Below are positions 4,925 to 7,655 of a stretch of DNA of 7,655 nt, one piece after another. Origin of the DNA: Anaerolineaceae bacterium (GTDB taxonomy: Bacteria > Chloroflexota > Anaerolineae > JAAYZQ01); contig JAAYZQ010000319.1 in NCBI GenBank assembly GCA_012514775.1, positions 1 to 7,655 of the forward strand. The letters are read 5' to 3'. The number at the start of each line of letters is the position of its first letter. Positions within the stretch are counted from its first letter, which is position 1. Made by a program: the position numbers and the translations under genes. The notes under the pieces are model-generated. The model saw nothing but the letters and a program-made list of their open reading frames with translations, ran no database searches and was not told the DNA's origin.

Positions 4925-4957
4925 GCTCCCCTACAAGCCATCACAGGAGGAAAACTT

Positions 4958-6277
4958 ATGACGGCCTTGATTGGTGTTCGGCGCGAGGACAAGAGCGACT
5001 GGGAGCGTCGGGTCCCCATCACCCCTCAAGACGCCGCCGAGCTGCAAGCGCAGGGGATCCCGATCATCGTGCAATCCTCTGCCATCCGCGCGTTTTCCGA
5101 CCAGGAATTCGCGGCAGCAGGCGTCCCCGTGCAGCAGGATCTTGGCCCCTGCTCCCTGATTTTCGGCATCAAGGAAATGCCGGAAGCGTTCTTTGAGCCC
5201 GGGAAGTCCTACGTCTTTTTCGCCCACGTCATAAAAGGACAGCCCTACAACATGTCGATGCTGCAGCGCATGCTCGATCTCGGCTGCACTCTCATCGACT
5301 ACGAGCGGGTGGTGGACGACAAGAACCGCCGCCTCATCTTTTTCGGCTGGCACGCGGGCGTTGCGGGGATGATCGACACCCTGTGGGCCCTGGGCCAGCG
5401 CCTGGCCTGGGAAGGGCTGCCCACTCCGCTGGCCACTCTGCGCCAGACCCTTCGCTACCACGACCTGACGGAGGTGCGGGAGGCATTGGCCGAGGTCCGG
5501 GCCCGGATCGAAGAGGATGGCCTGCCCGAAGAGGTCACGCCCCTCATCGTCGGCGTGGCGGGCTATGGGAACGTCTCGCGCGGCGCGCAAGAGATCCTGG
5601 ATCTGTTGCCTGTCATCGAGATTGAGCCCGAGGAAGTGCCTGCCCTCGCCGCCGGGGGCAGCGCGTCACGTCACCACATCTACAAGACTGTCTTCAAGGA
5701 GTGGCACATGGTGGAGCCGAAGGAGCCCGGGGCCACCTTCGAGCTGCAGGACTATTACCAGCACCCGGAAAAGTACAGGGGCACCTTCGAGCAGTATCTG
5801 CCCCACCTCACGGTCCTGACCAACGCCATCTTCTGGACCGAGCGCTATCCCCGGCTGGTGACCAGGGACTATTTACGGGAGCTCTTTGCAGGCCCGTCGC
5901 GGCCGCCCCTGCGCGTCATCGGCGACATCAGTTGTGACGTCGAGGGCGCGATCCAGGTCACGGTCAAGGCGACCGAGCCGGGCGACCCCATCTATGTCTA
6001 CGATCCCGCCACTGGCAAGGTGACAGACGGCCACGAAGGAGAGGGCGTGGTCATCATGGCCGTAGATATCCTGCCCAGCGAGCTGCCCCGCGAGGCCTCG
6101 ACCGACTTTTCCCGAATCCTCAAGCCCTTTATCCCGGCCCTCGCCGCCGCCGATATGAGCGTGCCCTTTGCCGAGGCAAACCTGCCTCCGGAAATCAAAC
6201 GGGCGGTGATCGCCTACCAGGGCGAGCTGACCCCCGACTACCGATATATCGAAGAATTCCTGACAAGAAAGGAGTAA
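4958..6277 (+). CDS. Lysine-ketoglutarate reductase (saccharopine dehydrogenase, L-lysine-forming)
   Basis: A 439-residue enzyme joining lysine and 2-oxoglutarate to saccharopine with NAD(P)H, the first step of the saccharopine route of lysine breakdown. It follows the LKR half of the animal/plant bifunctional AASS protein along its length. MTALIGVRREDKSDWERRVPI marks the start of the alanine-dehydrogenase-type N domain; KSYVFFAHVIKGQ and the WHAGVAGMID motif follow. The Rossmann turn GVAGYGNVSRGA is at residues 199-210, then HHIYKTVFKEWH and a C-terminal domain with GDISCDVEGAIQVT and EGEGVVIMAVDILPSELPREA. The frame is open back to 4805, but the ATG at 4958 is the start: AGGAGG lies 7 bases upstream, the family homology begins there, and the promoter and hairpin occupy the upstream part. 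The next gene follows after 4 bases, so the two are one operon. Saccharopine synthesis in the other direction cannot be excluded but is less likely. Confidence 0.9.
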   Translation: MTALIGVRREDKSDWERRVPITPQDAAELQAQGIPIIVQSSAIRAFSDQEFAAAGVPVQQDLGPCSLIFGIKEMPEAFFEPGKSYVFFAHVIKGQPYNMSMLQRMLDLGCTLIDYERVVDDKNRRLIFFGWHAGVAGMIDTLWALGQRLAWEGLPTPLATLRQTLRYHDLTEVREALAEVRARIEEDGLPEEVTPLIVGVAGYGNVSRGAQEILDLLPVIEIEPEEVPALAAGGSASRHHIYKTVFKEWHMVEPKEPGATFELQDYYQHPEKYRGTFEQYLPHLTVLTNAIFWTERYPRLVTRDYLRELFAGPSRPPLRVIGDISCDVEGAIQVTVKATEPGDPIYVYDPATGKVTDGHEGEGVVIMAVDILPSELPREASTDFSRILKPFIPALAAADMSVPFAEANLPPEIKRAVIAYQGELTPDYRYIEEFLTRKE

Positions 6278-6281
6278 CACC

Positions 6282-7598
6282 ATGCAAGTCCTCGTTTTGG
6301 GAGCCGGCCTGGTTGCAAGGCCGCACGTGCGCTACCTGCTGGACGTGCCCGACTTGACGGTCGTCGTTGCCAGCCGCACCGTGAGCAAGGCCCAGGCCCT
6401 GATCAATGGTCACCCCCGGGGAAAGGCGTTGGCCCTGAACGTCGACGACGATGCAGCCCTCGAACAGCTCATCAGCGGCGCCGACCTCGCCGTGAGCATG
6501 CTGCCTTACGTCTACCATCCCAAGGTCGCCGCGCTGTGCGTCAAGCACGGCAAACACATGGTCACCACCTCCTACGTCAAGGATCCCATGCGCGCCCTGG
6601 ATGGCGCTGCCCAGGAGGCAGGCGTCATCCTGTTGAACGAGATCGGTGTCGATCCGGGCATCGATCACATGTCGGCCATGAAGGTCATCCACGAAATAGA
6701 GCGCAAGGGCGGCAAGCTAGCCAGCTTTGTCTCCTGGTGTGGTGGCCTGCCCGCTCCCGAGGCCAATGACAACCCCCTGGGCTACAAGTTCTCGTGGAGT
6801 CCCAAGGGCGTGCTCCTCGCCGGCCTGAACCCCGCCCGTTTTCAGAAGGGCGGGCAGATCGTCGAAATACGAGAAGGCGACCTCTTTAACCATTACTGGC
6901 CGGTCCAGATCGAGGGCCTGGGCGAGTTTGAGGGCTACCCCAACCGCGACAGCATGCCCTACGCCGACCTATATCAGATCAAGCCGTCGGACTGGATGTT
7001 CCGCGGCACCCTGCGCAATCCCGGCTGGTGCGACACGCTGACCAGGATCGGCGAGCTGGGCCTGCTGAGCGAAGAGCCATTGGCAACCCAGCCCGCCACC
7101 CTGCGCGAGCTGACCGCCGGCCTCCTCGGCGTCTCGCCGGGAACCGACCTGCCCCGCGTGCTGTGCGAGCGGTGGGACATGCCCCTGGACGCCAAGCCCA
7201 TCACCGACCTGGCGTGGTTGGGCCTCTTTGGCGATGCGCCGGTGCCCGCCGACAAAGGGACGCCCATTGACATTCTCACGGCCCTGATGCTGGAGCGGAT
7301 GGCCTACAAGCCGGGCGAGCGCGATATGCTGATCATGCAGCACGAGTTCGTGGCCGAGTACCCGGACCACCGCGAGGCCATCACGTCCACCATGATCGAC
7401 TATGGCATTCCCCACGGCGACACGTCCATGTCGCGCACGGTGGGGCTGCCGGCAGCCATCGCCGTGCGAATGATCCTGCAAGGCGAGATTAACCTCACCG
7501 GCGTGCAAGTGCCTGTCATCCCGGAGATCTATGAGCCCGTCCTCGCCGAGCTGCGAGAGCTGGGCATCGGGCTGACAGAGAAGACCGAGGTCTTGTGA
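6282..7598 (+). CDS. Saccharopine dehydrogenase (L-glutamate-forming, Lys9 type)
   Basis: A 438-residue enzyme that oxidises saccharopine with NAD(P)+ to glutamate and aminoadipate semialdehyde, the second step of the pathway begun by the preceding gene. It matches the fungal Lys9 / AASS SDH half: Rossmann start LVLGAGLVARP at residues 4-14, SRTVSKAQAL at 31-40, SMLPYVYHP at 72-80, NEIGVDPGIDHM at 119-130 and SWCGGLPAPEANDNPLGYKFS, the substrate-domain signature, at 151-171. YPNRDS and an IRGTLR-like FRGTLRNPGW segment follow. The ATG has AAAGGAG upstream that overlaps the stop of the reductase gene, with 4 bases between genes, so the two are translated together. Its stop overlaps the next start by one base. 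In animals and plants the two activities are fused in one polypeptide; here they are separate. Confidence 0.92.
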   Translation: MQVLVLGAGLVARPHVRYLLDVPDLTVVVASRTVSKAQALINGHPRGKALALNVDDDAALEQLISGADLAVSMLPYVYHPKVAALCVKHGKHMVTTSYVKDPMRALDGAAQEAGVILLNEIGVDPGIDHMSAMKVIHEIERKGGKLASFVSWCGGLPAPEANDNPLGYKFSWSPKGVLLAGLNPARFQKGGQIVEIREGDLFNHYWPVQIEGLGEFEGYPNRDSMPYADLYQIKPSDWMFRGTLRNPGWCDTLTRIGELGLLSEEPLATQPATLRELTAGLLGVSPGTDLPRVLCERWDMPLDAKPITDLAWLGLFGDAPVPADKGTPIDILTALMLERMAYKPGERDMLIMQHEFVAEYPDHREAITSTMIDYGIPHGDTSMSRTVGLPAAIAVRMILQGEINLTGVQVPVIPEIYEPVLAELRELGIGLTEKTEVL

Positions 7599-7655
7599 TG
7601 AATGCGCAGGAATACATCGCCCTGGAAGATCGATACAACGCTCAAAATTACCAGC
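7598..7655 (+). CDS. Ornithine-aminotransferase-like protein, first 19 codons (3' truncated)
   Basis: Only the N-terminus MNAQEYIALEDRYNAQNYQ is in the window. The pattern YIxLEDRYxAxNYxP is typical of the start of ornithine/acetylornithine-type PLP aminotransferases (human OAT has REYKYGAHNYHPLP here). The start overlaps the saccharopine dehydrogenase stop by one base (TGATG), so it belongs to the same operon. If an ornithine aminotransferase, it would yield glutamate semialdehyde, parallel to the aminoadipate semialdehyde of the pathway. A lysine or aminoadipate aminotransferase is possible; too little sequence is present to decide. Confidence 0.65.
   Translation, partial: MNAQEYIALEDRYNAQNYQ

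Noticed and set aside
4805..4957. N-terminal extension of the lysine-ketoglutarate reductase to ATG 4805
   Set aside because: The stretch covers the promoter boxes, leader hairpin and AGGAGG ribosome site, and the family homology begins at 4958.
4835..4957. Lysine riboswitch in the leader of the saccharopine operon
   Set aside because: The leader of about 117 bases is too short and lacks the lysine aptamer landmarks; only the terminal hairpin is supported.

Overview
This is a GC-rich bacterial window with nine protein-coding genes, two of them cut by the window edges. A receptor-type Ser/Thr kinase, an archaeal/thermophile-style protein disulfide oxidoreductase, an ECF sigma factor paired with a zinc anti-sigma factor, and an AASS-like saccharopine pathway together suggest a Chloroflexota-type organism. 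That placement is an inference from gene content only.

Layout. Positions 2-1414 (+) hold the C-terminal part of a transmembrane Ser/Thr kinase with an extracytoplasmic CBM9-like domain. It converges on a minus-strand block read from about 3870 down to 1454: ECF sigma factor (3770-3141), RsrA-like zinc anti-sigma factor (3106-2867), two-domain protein disulfide oxidoreductase with a His-rich tail (2729-1986), and a glutaredoxin-PDZ fusion (1963-1454). Two near-identical ECF-type promoters (GAAACYTTTG, 10 nt, GCATCTAAMG) lie in front of the sigma gene and the oxidoreductase gene. The block therefore reads as a self-regulating thiol-stress regulon: redox-sensing anti-sigma, sigma factor, and two thiol-repair proteins as targets.

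A second minus-strand operon (4716-3938) has its own sigma-70 promoter and a terminator. It encodes a small CoA-binding protein and, overlapping it by ATGA, a thioredoxin-fold protein of 116 residues whose frame is interrupted by a single in-frame TGA at 4207-4205. The start with its Shine-Dalgarno, the continuous protein logic across the TGA, and a hairpin just downstream make it a candidate selenoprotein (Sec28). This is the most interesting item in the window. A conventional gene caller would report only a truncated TTG-start ORF.

Divergently, from a sigma-70 promoter at 4805-4834 and through a leader with a strong hairpin, runs a plus-strand catabolic operon. It contains a lysine-ketoglutarate reductase (4958-6277), a Lys9-type saccharopine dehydrogenase (6282-7598) and the first codons of an ornithine-aminotransferase-like gene (from 7598). 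The first two genes would convert lysine plus 2-oxoglutarate to saccharopine and then to glutamate plus aminoadipate semialdehyde.
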